Counted from the stretch's first letter, positions 27,751-37,170 are shown. The stretch is DNA of 64,000 nucleotides from Acidovorax sp. sif1233 (GCF_019218755.1 NZ_JAHUWZ010000003.1:248001-312000), one strand, 5' to 3'. Numbers and translations are program-made. Notes: generated by a model from the letters alone, not told the origin.

Positions 27751-28304
27751 GCGAGACCCGCTCCATAGAGTTCGCAGTCGTAGTCGAAGCGGAGCTGGTT
27801 CTCGATCAGCCAGTCCACCACCTGTCCCGGCGCGTTGAGGTCCAGCAAGGGCAGCTGCGTGGACACGGGCAGGCCCCGCGGTGCATCGGTGGCGATGGCG
27901 ACCACGAAGTCGTCCTCGGGGTAGCGCACGGGCTTGGCCACCTGCCCGGGCTCGGGTGCACGCCACACCTCCACCTTGAGCAGGTCGCTGTCCTTGAAGC
28001 CCTCCACCAGCACCCAGTCCACGCCCGGGTACAGCTCCGCGATCAGGTGGTGCACGCTGAGCGTGGCGGGCCGCTCGAACTCGCGCACGAGCATGAGCCG
28101 CTTGTCGGAGGCCGCCACCACCTCGAAGGCGCCTGCCTCGCGGTGGCGGTAGGTGTCCTTGCCCGGATGGTCGAGGTCAAAACTGTGGTGGGCATGCTTG
28201 ACCACCGACACGCGCAGCCCCCGCAGCCGCAGCTCGGGAATCAACTGCTCGACCAGCGTGGTCTTGCCACTGCCGGAAAAACCGGCGAAACCGACAACCT
28301 TCAT
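27747..28304 (-). CDS. mobB: Molybdopterin-guanine dinucleotide biosynthesis adaptor MobB
   Basis: A 185-residue GTP-binding protein with P-loop GFSGSGKTTLVEQ, VVKHAHHSFDLDHPGKDTYRHREAGA and WVLVEGFKDSD, all MobB marks. It assists MobA in attaching GMP to the molybdenum cofactor, which suggests the cell uses bis-MGD enzymes. It is the first gene of the mobB-moeA-moaD group and follows thrC with a 148-bp gap holding repeat A. Confidence 0.92.
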   Translation of the reverse strand: MKVVGFAGFSGSGKTTLVEQLIPELRLRGLRVSVVKHAHHSFDLDHPGKDTYRHREAGAFEVVAASDKRLMLVREFERPATLSVHHLIAELYPGVDWVLVEGFKDSDLLKVEVWRAPEPGQVAKPVRYPEDDFVVAIATDAPRGLPVSTQLPLLDLNAPGQVVDWLIENQLRFDYDCELYGAGLA

Positions 28305-28317
28305 CCACTGCTCCTTG

Positions 28318-28380
28318 GTTAGCTATTGTATTTATAGCTGATAACGCTTATCAGACAAGCGCCAGGGGCATTTTTTATAT
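28318..28380 (+). repeat. Dispersed repeat A, copy 3
   Basis: AGCTATTGTATTTATAGCT, then GATAACGCTTATCAGACAAGCGCC and a T-rich end. The left part resembles the other copies; the arms here are imperfect. It lies between thrC and mobB, both transcribed on the minus strand, downstream of thrC. Confidence 0.75.
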
Positions 28381-28452
28381 CAAATCAAGCCATCCAGAGC
28401 CGTCCACCGCCTGCGCAGCAGCACAACGTCCCTGGATTGTCTGGCCACCTGC

Positions 28453-29892
28453 CTACAGGGCTGGCGCGCAGTGGCGCTCGATGTATTGCTTCACCAACTG
28501 CACGTTGGCAGGCATGACGTGCACCCGCTTGGGCAGGTCTTCGATGCCCGCGAACTTGGCGGGCCGCTCGGGCGCATGGCCCAGGGCTTCGACGATGGTC
28601 TCGGCGAACTTGATGGGCAGCGCGGTCTCCAGCACGATCATGGGCACCGTGGCGTCCTGGTGGTGTTCGCGCGCCACCTTCACGCCATCGGCCGTGTGGG
28701 TGTCGATGGTGACGCCATGGCGCTCATAGTTGTCCTTGATGGTGGCCAGGCGGTCGGCATGGGTGCTCTTGCCGCTTTCAAAGCCGTACTTGGTGGCGGC
28801 CTCGGCAAACAGCGGGTCGGCGCTCAAATCGAACCGGCCATATGCGGGCAGTGCTTTGGCAAACAACGCGTTCGTGCGCTGGCCGTTGCGGCCGAGCAGG
28901 TCGAAGATGAACCGCTCGAAGTTGCTGGCCTTGCTGATGTCCATCGAGGGGCTCGATGTTTCGTGTGTATCGGCCGCGGCGCGCACGCGATACGCACCAG
29001 TGCGGAAGAACTCGTCGAGCACGTCGTTCTCGTTGGTGGCCACCACCAGCTTGTCGATCGGCAGGCCCATCATGCGCGCCACATGGCCGGCGCAGACGTT
29101 GCCGAAGTTGCCCGAAGGCACCGTGAAGCTGACCTTCTGGCTGTTGTTCTCCGTGGCCTGGATGTAACCCGCGAAGTAGTACACCACCTGCGCCAGCAGG
29201 CGCGCCCAGTTGATGGAATTGACGGTGCCGATCTTGTACTTGCGCTTGAAGGCCAGGTCGTTCGAGACGGCCTTGACGATGTCCTGGCAGTCGTCGAACA
29301 CGCCTTCGATGGCGATGTTGTGGATGTTCTCGTCCTGCAGGCTGAACATCTGCGCCTGCTGGAAGGCGCTCATGCGGCCGTGAGGGCTGGTCATGAAGAC
29401 GCGCACGCCCTTCTTGCCGCGCATGGCGTACTCGGCCGCGCTTCCGGTGTCGCCACTCGTGGCACCCAGGATGTTGAGCTCTTCGCCACGGCGGTTCAGT
29501 TCGTACTCGAACAGATTGCCCAGGAGCTGCATGGCCATGTCCTTGAAGGCCAGCGTGGGGCCGTTGGACAGGGCTTCGAGCCACAGGCCGTCCTCGAGGT
29601 GGCGCAGGGGCACGATCTCGCCCGTGCCGAAGACTTCGGCGGTGTACGTCTTGGCGCAGATGGCTTTCAGATCGGCGGCAGGGATGTCGTCGATGTACAG
29701 CGACAGGATCTGGAAGGCCAGCTCGGCGTAGCCCTGCTCGTGGTAGGCCTTGCGCAGGCGCGTGAGCATGGCGTCGTTGACCTGCGGGTAGTGCTCGGGC
29801 AGGTACAGGCCGCCATCGGGGGCCAGGCCTTCGAGCAGGATGTCGCAGAAATGCTTGCGGTCGGCATGGCCGCGGGTGGAGATGTACAGCAT
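28453..29892 (-). CDS. thrC: Threonine synthase
   Basis: A 479-residue PLP enzyme making threonine from phosphohomoserine. Motifs: N-terminal MLYISTRG, PLP lysine K117 in TLAFKDMAMQ, LNILGATSGDTGSAA, and phosphate region VPSGNFGNVCAG. The length matches the class 1 (long) proteobacterial form. The ATG overlaps the hom stop by one base (TGATG), so it is translated with hom. Confidence 0.96.
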   Translation of the reverse strand: MLYISTRGHADRKHFCDILLEGLAPDGGLYLPEHYPQVNDAMLTRLRKAYHEQGYAELAFQILSLYIDDIPAADLKAICAKTYTAEVFGTGEIVPLRHLEDGLWLEALSNGPTLAFKDMAMQLLGNLFEYELNRRGEELNILGATSGDTGSAAEYAMRGKKGVRVFMTSPHGRMSAFQQAQMFSLQDENIHNIAIEGVFDDCQDIVKAVSNDLAFKRKYKIGTVNSINWARLLAQVVYYFAGYIQATENNSQKVSFTVPSGNFGNVCAGHVARMMGLPIDKLVVATNENDVLDEFFRTGAYRVRAAADTHETSSPSMDISKASNFERFIFDLLGRNGQRTNALFAKALPAYGRFDLSADPLFAEAATKYGFESGKSTHADRLATIKDNYERHGVTIDTHTADGVKVAREHHQDATVPMIVLETALPIKFAETIVEALGHAPERPAKFAGIEDLPKRVHVMPANVQLVKQYIERHCAPAL

Positions 29893-31232
29893 CAGTTCAG
29901 TTCCTCTTTGCGGATGCGCGTGATGGGCGCCAGCACCGTGGGCAGGGCCTGCATCTGGGCGATGACGGCGTCCATGGTGCCTTCGCGGGTGTCGTGCGTG
30001 AGGATGATGAGGTCGGTCTGGGTGGAGCCTTCGCCGCCCACTTCATCGGCCTCGCGCTGCAGCACCGCGTCGATGCTCACGCCCGCCTCGGCCAGCAGGC
30101 CCGTGACCTTGGCGAGCACGCCGGCCTGGTCGGCCACGCGCAGGCGCAGGTAGTAGCTGGTGACCACTTCGCTCATGGGCAGCACCGGCGACGCGCCCAT
30201 GGCGTCGGTCAGCGTGTGCGGCTGGAAGGCCAGGTGCGGCACGCGGTGCTCGGGGTCGGCCGTGTGCAGGCGGGCGATGTCCACCAGGTCGGCGATCACG
30301 GCGCTGGCGGTGGGCTCGCTGCCCGCACCCTTGCCGTAGTACAGCGTGGTGCCCACGGCGTCGCCCTGCACCACCACGGCGTTCATGGCGCCCTCGACGT
30401 TGGCGATCAGGCGCTTGGAAGGCACCAGGCTCGGGTGCACGCGCAGTTCGATGCCCTTGTCCGCGCGCTTGGTGATGCCCAGGAGCTTGATGCGGTAGCC
30501 CAGTTGCTCGGCGTACCTGATGTCGGCGGCACCGAGCTTGGTGATGCCTTCGACATAAGCCTTGTCGAACTGCACCGGGATGCCGAAGGCGATGGCGCTC
30601 ATCAGCGTGACCTTGTGCGCGGCATCCACGCCTTCGATGTCGAAGGTGGGGTCGGCCTCGGCGTAGCCCAGGCGCTGGGCTTCCTTGAGCACCACGTCGA
30701 AGTCCAGGCCCTTGCTGCGCATCTCGGACAGGATGAAGTTGGTGGTGCCGTTGATGATGCCGGCGATCCACTGGATGCGGTTGGCGGTGAGGCCTTCGCG
30801 CAGCGCCTTGATGATGGGGATGCCCCCCGCCACGGCGGCCTCGAAGGCCACCATCACGCCCTTGGCCGATGCGGCCGCGAAGATCTCGGTGCCGTGCACG
30901 GCCAGCAGTGCCTTGTTGGCGGTGACCACGTGCTTGCCGGCGGCGATGGCCTCCAGCACCAGTGCGCGGGCGATGCCGTAGCCGCCGATGAGTTCGATGA
31001 CGATGTCGATCTCGGGGTTGGCGATGACGGCGCGGGCATCGTTGACGACCTGGATGCCGGCGCCCACGACCGATCTGGCACGCTCCACGTCCAGATCGGC
31101 CACCATGGTGATCTCGATGCCACGGCCAGCGCGGCGGCTGATCTCGTCCTGGTTGCGTTGCAACACGTTGAATACGCCGCTGCCGACGGTGCCGATGCCC
31201 AGAAGGCCTACTTGGATGGGTTTCATAGCCAT
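29892..31232 (-). CDS. hom: Homoserine dehydrogenase
   Basis: A 446-residue NAD(P)-dependent dehydrogenase that turns aspartate semialdehyde into homoserine. Domains: Rossmann start (IQVGLLGIGTVGSGV), homoserine dehydrogenase catalytic core with IINGTTNFILSEM, AEADPTFDIEGVDAAHK, and an ACT domain from about residue 355 that usually binds threonine for feedback control. Monofunctional, not fused to aspartokinase. It precedes thrC with a one-base overlap and follows the DUF1176-like gene. Confidence 0.96.
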   Translation of the reverse strand: MAMKPIQVGLLGIGTVGSGVFNVLQRNQDEISRRAGRGIEITMVADLDVERARSVVGAGIQVVNDARAVIANPEIDIVIELIGGYGIARALVLEAIAAGKHVVTANKALLAVHGTEIFAAASAKGVMVAFEAAVAGGIPIIKALREGLTANRIQWIAGIINGTTNFILSEMRSKGLDFDVVLKEAQRLGYAEADPTFDIEGVDAAHKVTLMSAIAFGIPVQFDKAYVEGITKLGAADIRYAEQLGYRIKLLGITKRADKGIELRVHPSLVPSKRLIANVEGAMNAVVVQGDAVGTTLYYGKGAGSEPTASAVIADLVDIARLHTADPEHRVPHLAFQPHTLTDAMGASPVLPMSEVVTSYYLRLRVADQAGVLAKVTGLLAEAGVSIDAVLQREADEVGGEGSTQTDLIILTHDTREGTMDAVIAQMQALPTVLAPITRIRKEELN

Positions 31233-31294
31233 GGTGGTGGAGTAACTAAGGATTTTTTAAAGGAACCAGGAAGCGATGGGGTGCAGCACCAGGA

Positions 31295-32317
31295 TCACCG
31301 CGTGACATAGGTGGGCAATTGCCATGCGCCACCGGCAAAGCCACGGCACATGCTGTCTCCGGATTCGCTGGCCAGCACAAAGCCCTGGCCATCGAACTGC
31401 CACTGGCGCACCCACCAGCAGTCGCCGATGCCGCGCCCTTTCATCGCCGAATGCACGCTGCCCGTGGCGGGGTCGAAGTCCCCGTCCACATCGGCCAGGA
31501 ACACTGGCTTGTGGGGAGGCCGGTCGCTGGCGATCCAGAGCAGGCTGCTGAAGTTGTAGGCTCCCATGCCGCAGGGCACGGACAGCAGCACCTTGCGCTC
31601 CGTCAGGCGGTGCACCTGCGCATTGGCCGGGTTGAACGGGTCGCCATTGCACTGGTCTTCCACGCTGGCACGGTCCAGCGCCGCGAGCAGGGGCTTGGCC
31701 AGGGCGGCATCCCCCGGGCGCGTGGGCAGCGGGCTCACGGCCTTGACCACCGGGGCCGGCACGGGTGGCAGCACGGAAGACTCGGGCCGCGTGCCACGGC
31801 GCACCAGCGCGCCCGGGGTGCCCACGCGGCCCTGGGCCTCGTCCATCTTGAGCAGCACGGCACTGGCCCCGGCGAGCGAAAGCGCCCACTGGTCCTTGCC
31901 AGCGCTCACGGTGGCCTCTTCATTCTTGAGCAGTTCCTGCAGCAGGCGGGGCACCTGGTCCGCGGGCACCTGCGGGGCGTCGCCTTTCAGCCCGGCCAGC
32001 GACAGCCTGCCCACCTTGAGGTGCAGCACGGCGGGGCTGGCTTTTTCCGTGGACACCTGCAGATCGGCCCGCACCGGCGTGCCGGGCCCGGCTTCGCGCA
32101 CCAGGAGGATGGAGACGGGCCCGGAGTCGCCGGACTCGGACTGGTAGCCCACGGCCCGGCAGGCGAGGGTGTTGTCGCATTGCAGGGCCCAGTCCTTGTG
32201 CTGGAAGCTGACGGCGCCCTTGCCATCCGCCTGCGCAGGCGGCAGGAATGCGGCGGCGAGCGCCAGCGCATACGCCAGGAACACCCCGGTGCGGCAGGCA
32301 GCTGAGCGGATGCGCAT
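31295..32317 (-). CDS. Periplasmic DUF1176-like protein
   Basis: A 340-residue exported protein. An N-terminal signal peptide (MRIRSAACRTGVFLAYALAL, cut near AQA) precedes a domain with HKDWALQCDNTLACRAVGYQ, repeated cysteine pairs and C-terminal MKGRGIGDCWWVRQWQFDG. This pattern is that of DUF1176 proteins, whose function is not known. It lies between alaA and hom on the same strand; the start at 32317 is chosen because the frame upstream is a shadow of alaA. The threonine genes on either side do not explain its role. Confidence 0.75.
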   Translation of the reverse strand: MRIRSAACRTGVFLAYALALAAAFLPPAQADGKGAVSFQHKDWALQCDNTLACRAVGYQSESGDSGPVSILLVREAGPGTPVRADLQVSTEKASPAVLHLKVGRLSLAGLKGDAPQVPADQVPRLLQELLKNEEATVSAGKDQWALSLAGASAVLLKMDEAQGRVGTPGALVRRGTRPESSVLPPVPAPVVKAVSPLPTRPGDAALAKPLLAALDRASVEDQCNGDPFNPANAQVHRLTERKVLLSVPCGMGAYNFSSLLWIASDRPPHKPVFLADVDGDFDPATGSVHSAMKGRGIGDCWWVRQWQFDGQGFVLASESGDSMCRGFAGGAWQLPTYVTR

Positions 32318-32348
32318 GGAGCAGGCCTTCACGCGGCGGCGCGCCGCC

Positions 32349-33590
32349 TCATGCGGCCACCGCAGCCGCCTGCGCGCGCTTGCGGTATTGCTCCAGGAAG
32401 CGCGCCACGCGGCCGATGGCGTCGCGCAGGTCGTCTTCGTGGGGCAGGAACACGATGCGGAAATGGTCCGGCGCTGCCCAGTTGAAGCCCTTGCCCTGCA
32501 CCAGCATGACCTTGGTCTCCTGCAGAAGCTCCAGGAAGAACTGCTGGTCGTCCGCGATGGGATAGACCGCAGGGTCCAGGCGAGGAAACATGTACAGCGC
32601 CGCACGCGGCTTCACGCAGGTGACGCCGGGGATGGCGGTGATGAGCTCATACGCCAGATCACGCTGCTTGCGCAGGCGCCCGCCTTCGTTCACCAGCTCG
32701 TTGATGCTCTGGTAGCCACCCAACGCCGTCTGCACCGCCCACTGGCCCGGCACGTTGGCACACAGGCGCATGTTCGAGAGCATGTTCAGGCCCTCGATGT
32801 AGTCCCTGGCGGGCTTCTTGTCGCCCGACACCACCATCCAGCCGGCGCGGTAGCCGCAGGAGCGGTAGCTCTTGGACAGCGAATTGAAGGTGAGCGTGAG
32901 CACGTCCTCGCTCAGCGAGCCAATGGCCGTGTGCCTGGCGCCGTCGTACAGCACCTTGTCGTACACCTCGTCGGCAAAGATCACCAGGCCATGCTCGCGC
33001 GCGATGGCCACGATGCCCTTGAGCAGATCGTCCGAATACAGCGCGCCCGTGGGATTGTTCGGGTTGATGACCACGATGCCCTTGGTGCGGGGCGTGATCC
33101 TCGCGCGGATGTCATCGAGGTCCGGCATCCAGCCATTGGCCTCGTCGCACAGGTAGTGCACGGGCGTACCGCCCGACAGGCTGGCGGCCGCCGTCCACAG
33201 CGGGTAGTCGGGTGACGGCAGCAGCAGTTCGTCGCCGTTGTCCAGCAGCGCATTGGTGGCCATCACGATGAGTTCGCTGGCGCCGTTGCCCAGGTAGATG
33301 TCATCGAGCATCACGCCCTTGATGCCCTGCTTTTGCGTCTCGTGCATCACCGCCTTGCGCGCCGCGAAGATGCCCTTGCTGTCGGAGTAACCCGCCGAAT
33401 TGGGCAGGTTGCGGATCATGTCCAGCTGGATTTCCTCGGGCGCATCGAAGCCGAACACGGCCAGGTTGCCGATATTGAGCTTGATGATCTTGTGGCCGTC
33501 TTCCTCCATCTGCTTGGCCGCGTCCATGATGGGCCCCCGGATGTCGTAGCAGACGTTGGCGAGCTTGGCGGATTTTTGGACGGTTTTCAT
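32349..33590 (-). CDS. alaA: Glutamate-pyruvate aminotransferase AlaA
   Basis: A 413-residue class I/II aminotransferase. It resembles E. coli AlaA (YfbQ) along its whole length: KSAKLANVCYDIRGP, NIGN...FGFDAP, GNGASELIV, INPNNPTGA, PLP lysine K240 in NSLSKSYRSCGYRAGW. It should make alanine from pyruvate and glutamate. The NIGNPAP motif of E. coli is NIGNLAV here, which I take as lineage variation. The order alaA then hom-thrC is common in betaproteobacteria, with the DUF1176-like gene between. Confidence 0.9.
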   Translation of the reverse strand: MKTVQKSAKLANVCYDIRGPIMDAAKQMEEDGHKIIKLNIGNLAVFGFDAPEEIQLDMIRNLPNSAGYSDSKGIFAARKAVMHETQKQGIKGVMLDDIYLGNGASELIVMATNALLDNGDELLLPSPDYPLWTAAASLSGGTPVHYLCDEANGWMPDLDDIRARITPRTKGIVVINPNNPTGALYSDDLLKGIVAIAREHGLVIFADEVYDKVLYDGARHTAIGSLSEDVLTLTFNSLSKSYRSCGYRAGWMVVSGDKKPARDYIEGLNMLSNMRLCANVPGQWAVQTALGGYQSINELVNEGGRLRKQRDLAYELITAIPGVTCVKPRAALYMFPRLDPAVYPIADDQQFFLELLQETKVMLVQGKGFNWAAPDHFRIVFLPHEDDLRDAIGRVARFLEQYRKRAQAAAVAA

Positions 33591-33740
33591 GCGCTGACGG
33601 TGGTGCAGTGGGGTCAGGTGGCGGCCAGAGCGGCTGGCACCTTGGCGAAACCTATAATTTGACCACAGATCACCACCGCTGCCGGGCCGTACGCCCTTGC
33701 GCACCCGCTGCGCCAGCGCCTGCAACCCGCACCAACGCCC

Positions 33741-34112
33741 ATGAAATTCCAGCCCGACCGCTCGAACGCACAGACCATCAGCGGCTACGGCCCCGGCTGG
33801 ATCGGCATCGACGCGGAAAAGATCACCCACAGCGTCATCGTGGGGTCTGGCGGATTGCGCCAGGCGTGGCCGTGTGCCCGCTTCGAAGACCTGACGCCGG
33901 AACACTTCGCGCAGCTGGCGCAACTGGAGACGGAACTCATCATCTTCGGCAGCGGCACGCGCAACCGCTTTCCGCCGCCGGCCTGGCTCGCCCCCCTCAT
34001 TGCGCGGAGGCTGGGCCTGGAGACCATGGACACGCCCGCGGCCTGCCGCACCTACAACATCCTGGCCAGCGAAGGCCGCAACGTGGTGGCCGCGCTGATC
34101 CTGGAAGACTGA
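33741..34112 (+). CDS. Mth938-like domain protein (DUF498 family)
   Basis: A 123-residue protein with ITGYGPGWI-like ISGYGPGWIGI, TELIIFGSGTRNRFP and TYNILASEGRNVVAALILED, the pattern of Mth938/DUF498 proteins. Family members of this kind are linked to respiratory complex I assembly in mitochondria and to unknown roles in bacteria. It is divergent from alaA; the 150-bp shared region holds a TATAAT at 33653 with a weak -35. Confidence 0.8.
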   Translation: MKFQPDRSNAQTISGYGPGWIGIDAEKITHSVIVGSGGLRQAWPCARFEDLTPEHFAQLAQLETELIIFGSGTRNRFPPPAWLAPLIARRLGLETMDTPAACRTYNILASEGRNVVAALILED

Positions 34113-34229
34113 AACGCCGCCAGAGGGCAGGCCGCCCGCCGGCGAAGACCCGGCTCCCCAGCCCCGCAGCGCCACGGCAGCCCCTCCCTCCATACCCGCA
34201 GACGCCGACGCGGACACACTGTCTTACAT

Positions 34230-34258
34230 TTGGCTGGCAATCGATTTCGGGGTAAAAT
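34230..34258 (+). promoter_or_regulatory. Sigma-70-type promoter of the peroxiredoxin gene
   Basis: TTGGCT (34230-34235), 17-bp spacer, TAAAAT (34253-34258). It lies about 90 bp before the ATG in a 236-bp gap where no gene is seen. A short leader of about 85 nt would follow. Confidence 0.6.
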
Positions 34259-34348
34259 CACCGGTTGCGGTCGGGGGCACTTCCAAGAGCAATAACACAC
34301 CCGCTCCCCCGGCTTACCAACGACTACATCCTGAGAGATTGAAGTGAT

Positions 34349-34834
34349 ATGGCGATCGTTGTCAACAAACCCCTCCCTGAATTTGAAGCCAACGCAACCG
34401 GTGGTATCAAGGTTTCCAATACCTCCCACCTTGGCCAGATTCTGGTTCTCTACTTCTATCCCAAGGACAACACGCCTGGCTGCACGACGGAGGCCATGCA
34501 GTTCCGCGACAAGTACAAGGACTTCGTGAAGGCAGGCGCCGCGGTGTTCGGCGTTTCGCGCGACAACATGAAGTCGCACGACGATTTCAAGGAAAAGCTG
34601 GAACTGCCCTTCGAACTGATCGCCGACACCGAAGAGAAGATGTGCCACATGTTCGGCGTGGTCAAGAACAAGATCATGTACGGCAAGAAGGTCAAGGGCA
34701 TCGAGCGCAGCACCTTCCTGATCGGCCCCGATGGCCTGCTGGTGCAAGAGTGGCGCGGCCTGAAAGTGCCGGGCCACGTGGACGAAGTCCTGAAGGCCGT
34801 CAAATCCATCAAGGCCCTGAAAAAAGCCGCCTGA
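34349..34834 (+). CDS. bcp: Peroxiredoxin Q / BCP-type thiol peroxidase
   Basis: A 161-residue peroxiredoxin reducing hydroperoxides with thioredoxin in the cytoplasm. Peroxidatic cysteine C45 lies in FYPKDNTPGCTTEAMQFRD. In many BCPs a resolving cysteine is five residues on (position 50); here it is methionine, and the only other cysteine is C99 (EEKMCHMFG). So resolution must use C99 or an external thiol. A promoter is visible upstream and a terminator follows downstream. Confidence 0.92.
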   Translation: MAIVVNKPLPEFEANATGGIKVSNTSHLGQILVLYFYPKDNTPGCTTEAMQFRDKYKDFVKAGAAVFGVSRDNMKSHDDFKEKLELPFELIADTEEKMCHMFGVVKNKIMYGKKVKGIERSTFLIGPDGLLVQEWRGLKVPGHVDEVLKAVKSIKALKKAA

Positions 34835-34951
34835 TCCGCACCTTGGGGCTTCAAAGCGACAACCCGCTGGTTTTGCCCAGGCAAGACATCGCGAGTAGGC
34901 ATAATGGATTTATGCCCCTGGTTACCGCAACGCCTGCCCCCTGCCACCCCA

Positions 34952-34980
34952 AAGCCGCCTTGGTCTCCAGGCGGCTTTTT
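34952..34980 (+). terminator. Rho-independent terminator after bcp
   Basis: AAGCCGCCT (34952-34960), 8-nt loop, AGGCGGCTT (34969-34977) and TTT. It ends the bcp transcript ahead of phoH. Confidence 0.85.
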
Positions 34981-35024
34981 GCTTTCTGACCGTCTTTCCC
35001 ATTACCGACCGAGGCCCCGCCACC

Positions 35025-36782
35025 ATGCCCCTGCCCCCCGCCCCCAGCCGGCGCGCCGCACTCCTCGCGCCAGAAGCCTTTGAAGTCGCAGCCCGCCCCC
35101 GGGTGTCGCAAGCCTCCGCCAATGAACCCGTTGTGGCGCCACCAGCACGTGCGGCCACACCCGCTGCCCGCTCGGGGCGCAAGGCGGACAGCGTGGCTTC
35201 GGCCACGGCCGCACCGAGCACGGCGCCCCTTGTCCAGGTGGAGACCCGCTCCCGCGCGCCGGAGCCCGCAGCCGTGCCCGCCACCCGCCCGACCAGCACG
35301 CGCAAGGCACGCACCACCGGCGGCAACTCCGTGGCGGCCGGCGCTGCTGCCGCACCCGCCAGCACGCGCGGCAGAAAGTCCGCGCCGCAAGGTCCCACCA
35401 AGCTCTTCGTGCTGGACACCAACGTGCTGCTGCACGACCCGACCAGCCTGTTCCGCTTCGAGGAACACGACATCTTCCTGCCGATGATCGTGCTGGAAGA
35501 ACTCGACGGCCACAAGAAGGGCATGACCGAAGTGGCCCGCAATGGCCGCCAGGCCAGCCGCACGCTGGATGCGCTGGCAGCCGCACAAGGCGCCGACATC
35601 GCGCGCGGCCTGAAGCTTGACTCCACGGGGCAGCGCGCAGCAGGCGGCTGCCTGTATTTCCAGACCGCGCCCCTGGACTACAGCCTGCCCACCAGCCTGC
35701 CACCGGGCAAGGCCGACAACCAGATCCTGGGCGTGGTCGAGGCCCTGCGCAAGCTGCACGCCCCGCGTGAAGTGGTGCTGGTGTCCAAGGACATCAACAT
35801 GCGCGTGAAGGCGCGCGCGCTGGGCCTGACGGCGGAGGACTACCAGAACGACAAGACGCTGGAGGACGGCGACCTGCTCTACGCCGGTGTGCTGGCCCTG
35901 CCCCCGGACTTCTGGGCCAAGAGCGGCAAGAACGTCGAAAGCTGGCAAAGCGGCGCGCACACCTACTACCGCATCGGCGGGCCCATCGTGCCGCAGCTGA
36001 TGATCAACCAGTTCGTGTACTTCGAAGCGCCCGGCGAGCCCAGCCTGTTCGCCCGCGTGAGCGAGATCCGCGAGAAGACGGCGGTGCTGCAGACGCTCAA
36101 GGACTACGGCTCGGCCAAGCACGCGGTGTGGGGCGTGACCACGCGCAACCGCGAGCAGAACTACGCCATGAACCTGCTCATGGACCCCGAGATCGACTTC
36201 GTGACCCTGACGGGCACGGCGGGCACCGGCAAGACCCTGCTGGCCCTGGCCGCGGGCCTGACCCAGGTGCTGGACGACCGCCGCTACACCGAGATCATCA
36301 TGACCCGCGCCACGGTGAGCGTGGGCGAGGACATCGGCTTCCTGCCCGGCACCGAGGAAGAAAAGATGGGCCCCTGGATGGGCGCGCTGGATGACAACCT
36401 GGAGTTCCTGGCCAAGGGCGACGGCGGCAATGCGGGCGAATGGGGCCGCGCGGCCACCAACGAACTCATCCGCAGCCGCATCAAGATCAAGAGCATGAAC
36501 TTCATGCGCGGGCGCACCTTCCTGAACAAGTACGTGATCATCGACGAGGCACAGAACCTGACGCCCAAGCAGATGAAGACGCTGATCACCCGGGCCGGCC
36601 CCGGCACCAAGATCATCTGCATGGGCAATCTGGCGCAGATCGACACGCCCTACCTCACCGAAGGCTCGTCAGGCCTGACCTACGCCGTGGACCGCTTCAA
36701 GGGCTGGCCACACAGCGGGCACATCACGCTGGCGCGCGGCGAGCGCTCGCGCCTGGCGGACTTCGCCAGCGAGGTGCTCTGA
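35025..36782 (+). CDS. PhoH-family protein with N-terminal PIN domain
   Basis: A 585-residue protein. A 125-residue Ala/Pro/Thr-rich disordered head comes first, then a PIN nuclease domain (FVLDTNVLLHDP...VLEELDGHKKG) and a C-terminal PhoH ATPase with Walker A GTAGTGKT (about residues 396-404) and Walker B FVIIDEAQNLT-like IIDEAQNLTP. Proteins with this fusion (PhoH2 type) are RNA helicase/nucleases in studied bacteria. It follows the bcp terminator. The next gene starts one base after the stop, a likely translational coupling. Confidence 0.9.
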   Translation: MPLPPAPSRRAALLAPEAFEVAARPRVSQASANEPVVAPPARAATPAARSGRKADSVASATAAPSTAPLVQVETRSRAPEPAAVPATRPTSTRKARTTGGNSVAAGAAAAPASTRGRKSAPQGPTKLFVLDTNVLLHDPTSLFRFEEHDIFLPMIVLEELDGHKKGMTEVARNGRQASRTLDALAAAQGADIARGLKLDSTGQRAAGGCLYFQTAPLDYSLPTSLPPGKADNQILGVVEALRKLHAPREVVLVSKDINMRVKARALGLTAEDYQNDKTLEDGDLLYAGVLALPPDFWAKSGKNVESWQSGAHTYYRIGGPIVPQLMINQFVYFEAPGEPSLFARVSEIREKTAVLQTLKDYGSAKHAVWGVTTRNREQNYAMNLLMDPEIDFVTLTGTAGTGKTLLALAAGLTQVLDDRRYTEIIMTRATVSVGEDIGFLPGTEEEKMGPWMGALDDNLEFLAKGDGGNAGEWGRAATNELIRSRIKIKSMNFMRGRTFLNKYVIIDEAQNLTPKQMKTLITRAGPGTKIICMGNLAQIDTPYLTEGSSGLTYAVDRFKGWPHSGHITLARGERSRLADFASEVL

Positions 36783-36783
36783 G

Positions 36784-37170
36784 TTGGCGGCGGGCTGGGT
36801 CGCGGCACTGAAACTGGTGCCCTGGGGCGACGTCATCGAGGCGACGCCCCAGATCCTGCAGGCGGCCAGGAAGCTGCTGGGCACCACGCAAAAAGGGAAT
36901 GCCGATGCTGCGGCAGGTGCACTCGAGGGTGCCGGCGGCGAGCCCGCCATTCCGGTCGCGCTGCAGTTGCAGCATCTGCGGGACCGCGTCGCGCGGCTGG
37001 AGCAGGAGCAGCAGGAATCAGCGGTGCTGATCCAGTCCCTGGCCCAACAGAACGCCCAGGTGGTGCAGGCGGTGGAAGTGCTGCGCCAGCGCCACCGGCG
37101 GCTCACGGTGGCCATGGGTGTTCTGGCGGCCGGCTGCGCTGGCTTGCTGGTGTGGGCGCTGCGACAGTAA
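36784..37170 (+). CDS. Small membrane-anchored coiled-coil protein after phoH
   Basis: A 128-residue protein starting at TTG, one base after the phoH stop. Residues 55-100 are a Gln/Glu/Leu/Val-rich coiled coil (LQHLRDRVARLEQEQQ) and residues 105-125 a membrane helix (VAMGVLAAGCAGLLVWALRQ). No family is recognised. The start codon is inferred from the tight coupling to phoH and the absence of a nearby ATG. It may be a partner of the PhoH protein. Confidence 0.6.
   Translation: MAAGWVAALKLVPWGDVIEATPQILQAARKLLGTTQKGNADAAAGALEGAGGEPAIPVALQLQHLRDRVARLEQEQQESAVLIQSLAQQNAQVVQAVEVLRQRHRRLTVAMGVLAAGCAGLLVWALRQ

Noticed and set aside
34912-34989. Short frame MPLVTATPAP... between bcp and phoH
   Set aside because: It covers the bcp terminator and has no special codons; no reason to take it as coding.
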